A DNA stretch of 64,000 nt from Lyngbya sp. CCAP 1446/10 (GTDB lineage: Bacteria; Cyanobacteriota; Cyanobacteriia; Cyanobacteriales; Microcoleaceae): assembly GCF_026130175.1 (NCBI RefSeq), contig NZ_JAIGNI010000149.1, positions 1-64,000 on the forward strand, in the 5' to 3' direction. Below, piece after piece: positions 1 through 9,030 of the stretch (the stretch's first letter is position 1; each line of letters opens with the position of its first letter). A model generated the notes under the pieces. The model saw only the letters and a program-made list of their open reading frames with translations. It was not told the DNA's origin and made no database searches. Both the position numbers and the translations under genes were made by a program.

Positions 1-916
1 AACGAGCGGGGTATATATTGATGAATAACCACCGTTTAGCGTCAATTAAAGTAATTCGGGATTGGGGTGATCGCTTAAACATTTTGTCGGGATTAATCCC
101 GCTTGGCTGTTCACCCCGCAGCGCGGATAAAGCATCTTTTGCTGAATGAAATCTATCTTCAATTGCGGGTTCAATTATCTTCTCTAACCAGTCGGCAAAC
201 TCTGTAGAAATAGAAACGCTATTGCGGAATTTTACCTTCAGCTTGTGTCTGGGTAAATCCGATGGAAATTTCTGGGTTAACAAGAAAAGCAGCGTTGTTC
301 CTAATCCATACAAATCTGTTGATAATACAGCTTTTCCTCTGAATTGTTCTGGTGCCATGTAACCGTAGGTTCCGACAACGGTACTGCCTCCAGTAATAGT
401 ATGATGGTAAGTGTTTTGAACTGCACCAAAATCAACTAGAAAGACTCGCCCATTTTTTTGGATAATAATATTTTGAGGTTTAATATCTCGGTGGATCGCA
501 GCAGGTAACAGCGATTGCAGATAAGCTAGAATTTCTAGCAATTGATAGGCGATATGACGAACTTGCGATTCATTTGGTTTCCAGCCATTTTCTATCAACT
601 GTGCGAGAGATTTTCCCGGTGCGAGTTGTTGGGCGATATAAAAACAACGATCTTGGGAAGTATCAACTTGAAAGTAGTCAATGTAGCGAGGAATTCCCGG
701 ATGATTCAATCCAGATAAAGTTTTTGCTTCTCGTTCAAATAACTCGATTTTCTTCCATTCAGTTGTCAGGCGCAGGGATAAAGCTTTGAGTGCAACTTTT
801 TGATTGCTGTTTAAATCTACAGCAGCATAGGTGATTCCAACTCCACCCTGTCCTAATTTGCCGATAATGCGATATCTTTCAGCAATGATTTTTTCCGATT
901 GTTCTAGTGTTTCCAT
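1..916 (-). CDS. Serine/threonine protein kinase, C-terminus outside window
   Basis: Partial gene, read from an ATG at 914-916 leftwards and open to base 1 (about 305 codons). The translation starts METLEQSEKIIAERYRIIG and shows the Hanks-type kinase marks: glycine loop (GQGGVGITYAA), VALKALSL lysine, HRDIKPQNI catalytic loop, DFGAV and the GTYGYMAPEQF activation segment. It phosphorylates Ser/Thr of unknown targets. It is a close tandem paralogue of the kinase at 946-3723, with only 29 bp between them, so a duplication is likely. What follows the kinase domain lies beyond the window edge, so any sensor domain is unknown. Confidence 0.93.
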   Translation of the reverse strand, partial: METLEQSEKIIAERYRIIGKLGQGGVGITYAAVDLNSNQKVALKALSLRLTTEWKKIELFEREAKTLSGLNHPGIPRYIDYFQVDTSQDRCFYIAQQLAPGKSLAQLIENGWKPNESQVRHIAYQLLEILAYLQSLLPAAIHRDIKPQNIIIQKNGRVFLVDFGAVQNTYHHTITGGSTVVGTYGYMAPEQFRGKAVLSTDLYGLGTTLLFLLTQKFPSDLPRHKLKVKFRNSVSISTEFADWLEKIIEPAIEDRFHSAKDALSALRGEQPSGINPDKMFKRSPQSRITLIDAKRWLFINIYPAR

Positions 917-945
917 ATTTTTATGCGTGGGGTTATTTTGGATAA

Positions 946-3723
946 TTAGTAGGTTGCGCCGCGAGATTTGAGTATTTTGGCTGCTACTTCTCGGTCGGGG
1001 TTAGAGTTTGTTTCTGCTATCTTTAGCGGCGTCTCGCCATGGCAGTTGGTAGTGTTAATTTTTGCACCTTTAGCAAGTAGCAATTTTAAGATTTCTACCG
1101 TGCCATAATGTGCGGCTTTATGCAGTGGAGTTGTGTCACATATATCTCTGTTATTGACATCTGCACCGTTTTTAATGAGCAGTGCAGCAATATCATTGTG
1201 TCCGATCGCGATCGCTCGATCCAATGGAGTTTGACCAGCGTCATTTCTAGCGTTAACCCTTGCACCTTTAGCAATTAGCAGTTCAGCGATATCTTGAGAT
1301 CCTCGATCGACAGCAAGATGCAGGGGGGTTGTTCTGTGATTATCCTGGATATTAATTTCTGCACCTTTAGCAATCAGCAATTTTAAGATTTCTACCGTGC
1401 CATAATGTGCGGCTTTGTGCAGTGGAGTTGTGTCAGATCCATCTATGTTATTGACATCTGCACCGTTGTTAATTAGCAGTGCAGCAATATCATTGTGTCC
1501 GATCGCGATCGCTCGATACAATGGAGTTTGACCATTCTTATTTCTAGCGTTAACCCTTGCGCCATTAGCAATTAGCAGTTCAGCGATATCTTGAGTTCCT
1601 TGAGCAACAGCAAGATGCAGTGGAGTTTCAATCAAGATATCTTTGGCATTAACGAATGCACCTTTCGCAATGAGTTGTTTGGCTACATCCTTAAGTTTGA
1701 AACTCACAGCGATATGTAGTAAAGTGCTGCCATATTTGTCTTCACTATTAACATCTGGGTTTTTACTAATCAGCAGCGCCACTGTATCGCGGAGGCTCAT
1801 TTCTACCGCGATATTCCGTGGAGTTTTTCTGTGATTATCCTGGATATTAATTTCTGCACCAGGCTCTAACGTCGGCAGTTGATTGATATTCTGCATATTC
1901 TTGAAGACAGCAATATCTAGAGGAGTCCATCCAGAATTATTTTTAATATTGACTTGCGCCCCATTAGCAATTAAAAAAGATACCATTTTTGGGCGATTAT
2001 CTTGAACAGCTAGGTATAACGGAGTATTTCCAGATTGGTCCCTAGCATCGATATTCAGCATTAGCAAAGCAGCAACTTCTTTTGTGGTTGCATAGTGCAG
2101 TGGAGTTCTTTTTTGACTATCCCGAATCGCAACATTTGCACCGTCTTTAATTAGCTGTTGTACCAACTCCTTAAAACCTATTTTTGCTGCGTTATGTAAT
2201 AAGGCTATACTCTTGCCATTTCGGGCATTTTCTTCTTTGATGTTAATTTTTGTGCCCGCAGCGAGTAGTATCTTTGCGATTGCCTTTGATTGCGTCGTAT
2301 GCAGAGGAGTCATACCTTTATTGTTTTTAGCATTGACGTTTGCGCCTTTAGCAATCAGGAACTTAGCCATTTCAGGCGATTCCGCAAAGAACAGAGGAGT
2401 TGCAGCCCTACTATTGCCACGTAAAAACATTTTGATATATAGACCCCAACCCCATGTAGGAGTCCACCTATCTAAATGATGTTCTCTCTGGGCGTTAATA
2501 TCTGCACCTTGAGCAATTAGCATTTGTGCCACTTCTATGCGATCGAATGCAGCAGCAAAGTGTAACGGTGTAAAGCCATATCTATCCTTAGCGTTGACAT
2601 CTGCACCCTTGGCAATTAACAATTCTGCCACCTCTTTTGAGGCAGCCAAGTGTAGTAAATTCTGGTTATTTACCCTGGTATTAGCACTAATACCAAGATC
2701 CAGATAATGCCTAACAGTGTTACTATCTCCCTGTTGAACAGCCTGGAAAACTGCATCGGGGGTAAATCCAATCCGGCTGAGGATGGGATATTTAAAGTGA
2801 TTGAAAACAGCAACAGTAACAACAGCAGCAATTCCTATTGTGAGGCGTTTTTTCCATTGCGTCGATCGATTAGACTTAACGCTAACTATTCGAGGATTGC
2901 GAAGCAATTCAAGCGCTTTTTTTGCCGATTCAAAGCGGTTTTCTAAATCTGGCGCTATCATTTTTTTTAACCAATCGGCAAATGCTGAAGAAATATTAAT
3001 TTGAGAGCAAACATCTATATCTAGTATATTTGTTGGTAATTCGGTGGGGGAACGGTGGGTTAGTAAATACAACAACGTCGCTCCTAAACCATATAAATCT
3101 GTTGCAGGTACGGCTTGTCCGAGAAATTGTTCTGGAGCCATATAACCATAGGTTCCAACTACGGTACTTCCTCGCATTAAAGTATTGTAATAAGTGTTTT
3201 GCACTGCTCCAAAATCTACTAAACAGACTGTCAAATGTTTTTGTTTCTGGGAATTAATGGGCGATTTTAAAACAATATTTGCTGGTTTAATATCCCGGTG
3301 GATCACAGGTGGTGTCTGTGAATGGAGATAAACTAAAATCTCCAAAATTTGTGTTGCAATGCGTCGAATTTCCGCTTCACGAGCGTGCCAGCCATTTTCG
3401 ACTAAACTTGCTATAGATTGCCCTTGTGCCAGTTCTTGTACTATATAAAAACAACGGTTATCGGGAGTATCGACATAAAAATAATCCAAATAACGCGGAA
3501 TTCCCGGATGATTCAATTTTGATAAAACATTGGCTTCTCGTTCAAATAGTTCCAGGACTTTCCAGTCATTCATCTTTTGTAAAGACAAAGCTTTGAGTGC
3601 GACTCGCTGGTTTGTTTTGAGGTCAATGGCTTCATAAGTTGTGCTACTACCGCCTTCTCCGAGGAGATTTTTAATCTGATAGTGTTTGACTAAGTTATGG
3701 GGAATTTGTTGAACAATATCCAT
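946..3723 (-). CDS. Ser/Thr protein kinase with ankyrin repeats
   Basis: 925 residues. Kinase domain about 15-275: glycine loop LGEGGSS at 21-27, Lys44, HRD at 142-144, DFG at 170-172, APEQF near 196-200. A single membrane segment lies at about 293-308, after which the chain is made of roughly 18 ankyrin repeats (about 325-925) with the usual TPLH/AAELLIAKGA pattern. If the kinase is cytoplasmic, the ankyrin part is predicted to be outside the plasma membrane; it probably binds protein partners. Some repeats are nearly identical at DNA level, showing recent growth of the array. Substrates are unknown. Start ATG follows an AT-rich leader and matches the paralogue upstream. Confidence 0.93.
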   Translation of the reverse strand: MDIVQQIPHNLVKHYQIKNLLGEGGSSTTYEAIDLKTNQRVALKALSLQKMNDWKVLELFEREANVLSKLNHPGIPRYLDYFYVDTPDNRCFYIVQELAQGQSIASLVENGWHAREAEIRRIATQILEILVYLHSQTPPVIHRDIKPANIVLKSPINSQKQKHLTVCLVDFGAVQNTYYNTLMRGSTVVGTYGYMAPEQFLGQAVPATDLYGLGATLLYLLTHRSPTELPTNILDIDVCSQINISSAFADWLKKMIAPDLENRFESAKKALELLRNPRIVSVKSNRSTQWKKRLTIGIAAVVTVAVFNHFKYPILSRIGFTPDAVFQAVQQGDSNTVRHYLDLGISANTRVNNQNLLHLAASKEVAELLIAKGADVNAKDRYGFTPLHFAAAFDRIEVAQMLIAQGADINAQREHHLDRWTPTWGWGLYIKMFLRGNSRAATPLFFAESPEMAKFLIAKGANVNAKNNKGMTPLHTTQSKAIAKILLAAGTKINIKEENARNGKSIALLHNAAKIGFKELVQQLIKDGANVAIRDSQKRTPLHYATTKEVAALLMLNIDARDQSGNTPLYLAVQDNRPKMVSFLIANGAQVNIKNNSGWTPLDIAVFKNMQNINQLPTLEPGAEINIQDNHRKTPRNIAVEMSLRDTVALLISKNPDVNSEDKYGSTLLHIAVSFKLKDVAKQLIAKGAFVNAKDILIETPLHLAVAQGTQDIAELLIANGARVNARNKNGQTPLYRAIAIGHNDIAALLINNGADVNNIDGSDTTPLHKAAHYGTVEILKLLIAKGAEINIQDNHRTTPLHLAVDRGSQDIAELLIAKGARVNARNDAGQTPLDRAIAIGHNDIAALLIKNGADVNNRDICDTTPLHKAAHYGTVEILKLLLAKGAKINTTNCHGETPLKIAETNSNPDREVAAKILKSRGATY
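1078..1632. repeat. 297-bp duplicated block (three ankyrin repeats)
   Basis: The stretch starting near 1078 recurs at an offset of exactly 297 bp (from 1375), with few differences, including the run around the word ATTTCTACCGTGCC at 1091 and 1388. 297 bp equals three 33-residue ankyrin units, so the copy kept the frame. The end of a related unit also recurs near 1835-1860. Confidence 0.8.
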
Positions 3724-4353
3724 AGCATTATCCTGAGTTGATGAGTACCAACAAACATTTTTTATTTGGGTTTTTACAACCCAAGTTTTGAGAAAATATT
3801 CAATAAAAATTGAGCGTTTGAGTAAAATTCAAACAATTCAATAGAAAAGTCAATGAATGACTATGTATATGTGCTTAAATTTCAATGACCGTATTCCTAC
3901 GGATAGCTTACCCAGAATTTTAGAGTGTCATATCACCTTTAGCAAAAATTTGCGGTTGACAGATTTTGCCGTAGTCAATTCCAATAAGCACTTGTAACAG
4001 AGCGGGTTAGATCGTAATTTCAGGCTTTGAGTTGTCAATTATTAATCTTATTTGACTATCTCGAATCGCAAACAGGACGATCGCTTTTGTGCAAGCGCCC
4101 TCTCGGCCCTCTGCGCCCTCTGCGTTAAATAAAAAATTAGGCATCGGGAATACACGCAGCAGACCAAACAATCGATCGCACTCCTCAATTTTCGATGGGA
4201 TCTAAAATTCACATAAAGTTCCATCCCCTTTAGCAAAACCCTTCCTAAGATAGAAGATAGGGACGATCGACCTAAAAGCCGATCGAGGGGCAAACGCCAA
4301 GCACCTGAAAATCCCCAACTAGCGAGCCGCAAGACAGGGAGAACATCAAAATC
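3724..4353. other. Intergenic, AT-rich, no gene seen
   Basis: This is the 630-bp gap between the divergent kinase and fbp genes. No convincing ORF or RNA gene is seen. At 4047-4067 a 21-bp word matches the ankyrin-coding DNA at about 2118-2138 with one mismatch. A CCCTCTGCG tandem lies near 4088-4125. The last ~150 bp would hold the fbp leader, with an AGGGAG word 16 bp before its ATG. Confidence 0.5.
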
Positions 4354-4827
4354 ATGGTAAACGCGCCAACAGGGGAAACCCGTCTGGGCCCGACCGAGCA
4401 GGTGCAAGCCTTAGACCGCGATTGCACAACCCTATCCCGTCACGTACTCCAGCAACTCCACAGCTTTTCAGCAGATGCTCAGGATCTCAGCACTCTGATG
4501 AATCGCATCGGGTTGGCTGCTAAGCTGATCGCGCGCCGACTTAGAGCCGGGTTAATGGCAGATGCTTTAGGGTTTACAGGGGCTGTGAACGTGCAGGGAG
4601 AATCCGTCAAAAAGATTGATATCTATGCTAATGAAGTGTTTATCTCGGTATTCCAGCAAAGCGGACTTGTCTGCCGCTTGGCTTCCGAGGAAATGGAAAA
4701 ACCCTACTACATTCCCGAAAATTGTCCGATCGGACGCTACAGTCTGCTCTACGACCCCATAGATGGTTCTTCCAATCTTGACATCAATCTCGATGTCGGC
4801 TCAATATTCAGCATCCGCAAGCAAGAG
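4354..4827 (+). pseudogene. fbp: Fructose-1,6-bisphosphatase class I, 3' truncated
   Basis: Residues 1-158 match the N-terminal half of class I fructose-1,6-bisphosphatase (Calvin cycle and gluconeogenesis; fructose-1,6-bisphosphate to fructose-6-phosphate). The metal-binding motif DPIDGSSN is at 134-141 and the family is about 350 residues long. Homology stops exactly at base 4827, where a 198-bp inverted-repeat element starts. The frame then runs 43 foreign codons to a TAA at 4957-4959. The missing C-terminal half is not found downstream, so the event involved a deletion as well as the insertion. Cyanobacteria usually keep a second, class II FBP/SBPase, which would cover the loss (inference). 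Confidence 0.88.
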
Positions 4828-5025
4828 CTACGGTGTGCACACAAGTCTAGTTGGAAATCAAATGACGGAAAAAAACGGAAGTTTATTTTTTTAATCCTTG
4901 ATTTTCCGTTAATTATTATCAATAAGGTAAAACTATTGATAAATAAATCGATCGTCTAAAAACTTTGCCTACTCAGGATTGTGTCAGACAGAGCCAAGTT
5001 TTTAGGACTTGTGTGTACACCGTAG
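4828..5025. mobile_element. MITE-like element with 20-bp terminal inverted repeats
   Basis: The left end CTACGGTGTGCACACAAGTC (4828-4847) pairs with the right end at 5006-5025 with one mismatch. TA at 4829-4830 and 5023-5024 could be a TA target duplication as made by IS630/Tc1-mariner elements (inference). A second inner repeat, CTAAAAACTT at 4956-4965 and its complement at 4996-5005, forms a hairpin. It has no transposase and is 198 bp long. Confidence 0.75.
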
Positions 5026-5036
5026 ATCTCTACTGG

Positions 5037-5513
5037 TTAAAGTTCGTGAAAGTAATACATCACAACGCCAGTTACTGGATCGTTCTCGATACTGAGATAA
5101 CCCGTTTTGAGCATTGCTGTGAAAGCCTCTTCCACTTCGGCAAAAGTAGCGCCCGTTGCCATCACCCCTTGGGTTACAGATAATCTGGCATTTTTTGTAT
5201 AAGCTGCCTTCAGGAGTTTAATCCCTAACTGTTCGGGGGTTTGCTTGGGGTATGTCGAGGCGATCGCCCCGCCGATCGGAGATAGCGGTATACCTTGGGG
5301 AGATACGCCGAGTTTGCCCCTGAGACTAGCATTGTGTTCGTCCACCATGTTCGGTAGCAGCAGCAAGTCAAACAATTGCCCGAACCCAAACAAGCCAAAG
5401 GTACACAGCCACAGCAAACCCGTGCCAATCTTGCCGTTGTAGAGACGGTGGAGTCCGAAGGGGCCGAAAAAACAAGCAGCCCATAACAGGTAACTAACAC
5501 CTAAATTGCTCAT
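5037..5513 (-). CDS. TM2-domain membrane protein
   Basis: 158 residues from the ATG at 5511-5513 (MSNLGVSYLLW). An in-frame ATG at 5564 adds 17 residues that look unlike the family. The N-terminal ~60 residues form the TM2 domain: two hydrophobic helices around the turn FGPFGLHRLYNGKIGTG and an FGFGQLFDLLL segment. The C-terminal ~70 residues are soluble and resemble a small winged-helix-like region (KNARLSVTQGVMATG). The function is unknown; TM2 proteins are inner-membrane proteins. The gene ends 11 bp from the inverted-repeat element that removed the end of fbp, so the same event could have brought the two genes together. Confidence 0.8.
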   Translation of the reverse strand: MSNLGVSYLLWAACFFGPFGLHRLYNGKIGTGLLWLCTFGLFGFGQLFDLLLLPNMVDEHNASLRGKLGVSPQGIPLSPIGGAIASTYPKQTPEQLGIKLLKAAYTKNARLSVTQGVMATGATFAEVEEAFTAMLKTGYLSIENDPVTGVVMYYFHEL

Positions 5514-5640
5514 TTTATGACCGTCCTGTCTGGTTATTCTAAGAATTGGAGTCCCTTTATACATTTTGTACTTTCTATCTGGTGTTTGAACAGTTTGACA
5601 CCAGCAGATCTTTGTGCATTGTCCGAAGTTATTGGTTATT

Positions 5641-5723
5641 TAAGCTGTTGTGCATTTAAATTGTATATTTCGACGATCGATCAAAAATCTTCTCCCCTCT
5701 CCCCCTCTCCCTCTCTCCCCCTC
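5641..5723 (+). repeat. Dispersed element, copy A
   Basis: Core TGTTGTGCATTTAAATTG (from 5646) continues into TATATTTC and, after a short spacer, a pyrimidine run (CTCCCC words, 5690-5723). The same core plus polypyrimidine/polypurine block recurs inverted at 19841-19938 and 51065-51148. Confidence 0.75.
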
Positions 5724-5756
5724 AATCACCATACACAATTGGGATGCAAAACAGCT

Positions 5757-5797
5757 TACTACCAATGCCCCATGCCCCATGCCCCATGCCCCATGCC
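5757..5797. repeat. Tandem array of an 8-mer (CCCCATGC)
   Basis: Four to five direct copies of CCCCATGC in the acsF upstream region; a simple-sequence repeat common in filamentous cyanobacteria. Confidence 0.85.
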
Positions 5798-6017
5798 CGT
5801 AAGTAATTGTGCGTAGCAATTCTTAACGCCAGCAAAATATTTTCAGGGTCGAAAACTTGGTACACTGGAGGGCGTGGAATATTTCAGCAGCTTTTACCTG
5901 AATGCCACACAAAGCGCAAAAGTGCGCCGCACAGCGCTGGTAGGAGATAAAAGGGCGATCGCCCCTTCCGATACCTCAAACGAGCGAGCAATTATAAGCA
6001 AAAAATCCAATAAAAAT

Positions 6018-7091
6018 ATGGTAGATTCCCTCAAAAAACCAGCTTTTGCAGAACAGCAAGAAGCGAAAACCCCAGCCAAAGAAACTATTCTCACGCCGAG
6101 ATTTTACACAACAGACTTTGACGAGATGGCCAAAATGGACATCTCCATCAACGAAGCCGAACTCGAAGCAATCATCAAAGAGTTCCGCGTTGACTACAAC
6201 AAAACCCACTTCGTGCGCGATGCCGAGTTCGATCAATCTTGGGAACACATCGACGGCGAAAAGCGCAAGTTATTCATTGAATTCCTCGAACGCTCTTGCA
6301 CCGCTGAGTTTTCTGGCTTCTTGCTCTACAAAGAATTAGCACGCAAGCTCAAAGACAAAAATCCGGTACTCGCCGAAGGTTTCTTGCTGATGTCCCGCGA
6401 TGAAGCGCGACACGCCGGATTCCTCAACAAAGCGCTGTCGGACTTTGGTTTGTCCCTGGATTTGGGTTTCTTGACAAAGAGCCGCAGTTACACATTCTTT
6501 AAGCCGAAGTTTATTTTCTACGCCACTTACTTATCCGAAAAAATCGGTTATTGGCGCTACATCACGATTTATCAGCACTTGAAAGCGCATCCTGAAGACC
6601 AGATTTATCCGATTTTCCGATTCTTTGAAAATTGGTGCCAGGATGAAAACCGCCACGGAGATTTCTTTGATGCGGTGATGAGAGCTCAGCCTCAAATGCT
6701 GAACGATTGGCGCGCTAAGCTTTGGTGCCGTTTCTTCTTGCTGTCGGTATTCGCGACAATGTATCTCAATGATATCCAGCGCGGTGGTTTTTATCGATCG
6801 CTCGGACTCGATGCTCGCGAATACGACATTGAAGTGATCAAAAAAACCAACGAAACCGCAGGTCGCGTCTTCCCCGTGATGCTAGACGTGAACAATCCAG
6901 AATTTTATGAACGGCTGGATATTTGCCTCAAAAACAATCAGCAATTGACCGCAATTGTCGCTTCTGAAACTCCGAAATTCTTGCAATTGTTCCAAAAATT
7001 GCCTCTGTATTTGTCCAACGGCTGGCAGTTGGTGAAACTGTACTTCATGAAGACGATCGAATCGCCTTCTGTTGAAGGTGCAGTCCGTTAA
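6018..7091 (+). CDS. acsF: Mg-protoporphyrin IX monomethyl ester oxidative cyclase
   Basis: 357 residues from the ATG at 6018 ([10 protein letters not shown]); the frame is open further upstream to 5874, but the shorter start gives the family length. It is a diiron enzyme that uses O2 to close the isocyclic ring E, making divinyl-protochlorophyllide for chlorophyll a. The ligand helices are visible: [26 protein letters not shown] and [14 protein letters not shown]. The gene is monocistronic, with a strong terminator 27 bp downstream. Cyanobacteria often carry two isoenzymes for high and low oxygen; which one this is cannot be told here. Confidence 0.96.
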   Translation: MVDSLKKPAFAEQQEAKTPAKETILTPRFYTTDFDEMAKMDISINEAELEAIIKEFRVDYNKTHFVRDAEFDQSWEHIDGEKRKLFIEFLERSCTAEFSGFLLYKELARKLKDKNPVLAEGFLLMSRDEARHAGFLNKALSDFGLSLDLGFLTKSRSYTFFKPKFIFYATYLSEKIGYWRYITIYQHLKAHPEDQIYPIFRFFENWCQDENRHGDFFDAVMRAQPQMLNDWRAKLWCRFFLLSVFATMYLNDIQRGGFYRSLGLDAREYDIEVIKKTNETAGRVFPVMLDVNNPEFYERLDICLKNNQQLTAIVASETPKFLQLFQKLPLYLSNGWQLVKLYFMKTIESPSVEGAVR

Positions 7092-7117
7092 GTTTTGATT
7101 TTTCATCCTCTGTTACG

Positions 7118-7149
7118 GCGGTTCTGCGGAAGTAGAGCCGCTTTTTTTT
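7118..7149 (+). terminator. Rho-independent terminator of acsF
   Basis: Stem GCGGTTCT / AGAGCCGC (one G-T pair) with an 8-nt loop, followed by eight T (7142-7149). Confidence 0.85.
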
Positions 7150-7412
7150 GGTATGATGTTAGGTTGGTTTTCGTGAAAGGGCGATCGGGTTTCAAATTCA
7201 ATTGAGGAACTTTATGAAGAAGTTAACTGTGAGATGAAAAGTGAGTAATACGAGTACCGGAAGACGCAACTCTTTTGAACTAGAAGATATTCAAAGGCAA
7301 TGGAGAGAATGGCAGTAGAAAAGTAAAAAAATATTTTTAGCAAGTTGGTAATTTTTACGCTATTCTCAACTCAGTATTTTAAAATTCAGGCTCTCAAATC
7401 TACGATATTCCG

Positions 7413-8936
7413 GTGCACTTTATGCAAGCGAACAAAAAACAATCCCACAAATCAATTGTGATTTTTTATCTAGGAATGCTCGGCATTTTCCTTGTGTCCT
7501 TAACTCTGCGCTTTTGGGAACTGGAGCGATTTAACACTTTCGTATTTGACGAGGTTTATTACGCCAAATTTGCCAACGATTATCTCACCAGAACTCCTTT
7601 TTTCAACGCTCACCCGCCGCTTAGTCAATACATAATTGCGATCGGGATTGCGATCGGCACTCATCTGCCTTTCGGGAAAACCGCCGTCAACAGCCTAGCA
7701 GGCTCAATTCTTTCACCTTGGGACTACCGCTGGATTAATGCTCTCACAGGTTCCTTTATCCCGCTAGTTGTCGGAGCCTTCGCCTATCAGCTCCTTCGCC
7801 GCCGCACCTTTGCTTTTCTTGCTGCTTTATTTATCGCCTGCGACGGTTTATTTTTAGTTGAATCTCGCTACGCACTCAATAACATTTATCTAGTTTTATT
7901 CGGAATACTTGGTCAATTATTTATTCTTAAAACCGTAGAAGCTGAAGGCAAAAAGCGCTTGCTTTGGCTAGTATTAGCTGGGATAGGATTCGGTGCATCT
8001 GCTGCTATCAAATGGAACGGATTGTGGTTTTTGTTGGGGGCTTATCTCATTTTAATCTGCGCTTGGGCCGTGCGTTTAATTCAGGCAAAGAGAGGAAATG
8101 AAGAACCAATCCGCGAGGTGAATTCTGCTCTCCTTCCGCCCGAAAGTCCAGTACAAAAATTGACTGAGCTAACTTTTGTTGAAGTATGCTGGAGTCTAGC
8201 TGTAATTCCTCTTTTAGTTTACAGCATCTGCTGGATTCCTCACCTGCATCTCAATCCAACTCCCAATTTCTGGCAGATGCAAACGGAAATTTTGACTTAT
8301 CACGAACGCATTAAAAGTGGCCCTAGTGTGCATCCTTACTGTTCCGCGTGGTACAGTTGGCCTTTGATGCTCCGCCCCATAGTTTACTTCTACAAAACTG
8401 CTAGCAACAATGCACAACCAGATCCGGTTTTGCCACCTTTACCCAGCGGTGCAACTGAGACAATTTTTGACGTTCACGCGATGGGAAATCCTTTCCTTTG
8501 GTGGTTTTCCACTTTAGCTTTAATCTTAGTAGCAGGAGTTTTAATTCACCGAATTGTCGTGTGGTTCCAAACGCGCAAAGTGGCCTCTGTTGACAGCCTC
8601 GAACAGCAGCAGCCGATTTTGTTTCCACCAACGGCCCAAATGTGGATGTTGTTATATTTGATAGTTAATTGGGCTGCTAATTTGCTGCCTTGGGTGAAGG
8701 TGAGTCGCTGCGTATTTTTGTATCATTATATGGGCTGTTCTGTGTTTGGAGCCTTAGCACTTGCTTGGTGGGTTGATAGGTGGCTGCACAGCCCTCAAAC
8801 TCGCCTTCGAGGTATGGGAGTAACAATAATCTTTCTGGTTTTGGGTGCTTTTATTTTCTGGATGCCTATCTATTTGGGACTGCCTTTGTCGCAAATGGAA
8901 TGGAAAATTAGAATGTGGCTGCCGTCTTGGGTTTAA
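7413..8936 (+). CDS. PMT-family (GT39-like) membrane glycosyltransferase
   Basis: 507 residues from GTG 7413; an ATG at 7422 is an equal choice. About ten hydrophobic helices. The first extracytoplasmic loop has the paired acidic residues of PMT/GT39 enzymes (FVFDEVYYAKFANDYL, Asp46-Glu47) and the NAHPPLSQYI motif. Such enzymes move a sugar from a polyprenyl-phosphate carrier onto a protein or glycan outside the membrane; the acceptor here is unknown. The 263-bp upstream gap has no gene, only short peptide-like remnants, and no operon partner is present. It converges on trmB with a shared hairpin between them. Confidence 0.88.
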   Translation: MHFMQANKKQSHKSIVIFYLGMLGIFLVSLTLRFWELERFNTFVFDEVYYAKFANDYLTRTPFFNAHPPLSQYIIAIGIAIGTHLPFGKTAVNSLAGSILSPWDYRWINALTGSFIPLVVGAFAYQLLRRRTFAFLAALFIACDGLFLVESRYALNNIYLVLFGILGQLFILKTVEAEGKKRLLWLVLAGIGFGASAAIKWNGLWFLLGAYLILICAWAVRLIQAKRGNEEPIREVNSALLPPESPVQKLTELTFVEVCWSLAVIPLLVYSICWIPHLHLNPTPNFWQMQTEILTYHERIKSGPSVHPYCSAWYSWPLMLRPIVYFYKTASNNAQPDPVLPPLPSGATETIFDVHAMGNPFLWWFSTLALILVAGVLIHRIVVWFQTRKVASVDSLEQQQPILFPPTAQMWMLLYLIVNWAANLLPWVKVSRCVFLYHYMGCSVFGALALAWWVDRWLHSPQTRLRGMGVTIIFLVLGAFIFWMPIYLGLPLSQMEWKIRMWLPSWV

Positions 8937-8962
8937 TAGGATTTACCCACAGATTCTACTTT

Positions 8963-8987
8963 GTAGGGTGCGCAGTGCGCACCTTAC
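8963..8987. terminator. Bidirectional hairpin between convergent genes
   Basis: GTAGGGTGCGC (8963-8973) and GCGCACCTTAC (8977-8987) pair over 11 positions with one G-T. It lies between the PMT gene and trmB. The GTAGGGTGCG word also appears in the hairpin at 46004-46068, so it belongs to a dispersed family. Confidence 0.5.
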
Positions 8988-9030
8988 GATTTTCATAGAG
9001 TAGATTACTTAGCGATGAGATAAGATAGCA

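Larger units (their letters stand above)
5514..6017. other. Intergenic region with repeats upstream of acsF
   Basis: Holds a dispersed element (5641-5723), an 8-mer array (5757-5797) and the acsF leader. Open frames here are low-complexity translations of the repeats. No clear promoter could be fixed; a TACACT at 5861-5866 is a possible -10 box without a convincing -35. Confidence 0.5.

Noticed and set aside
4048-4407. 119-codon minus-strand frame before fbp
   Set aside because: It overlaps the fbp start, is Arg/Trp-rich and has no family pattern.
5874-6017. 48-codon N-terminal extension of acsF
   Set aside because: Not family-like, whereas the ATG at 6018 gives the normal AcsF start and length.
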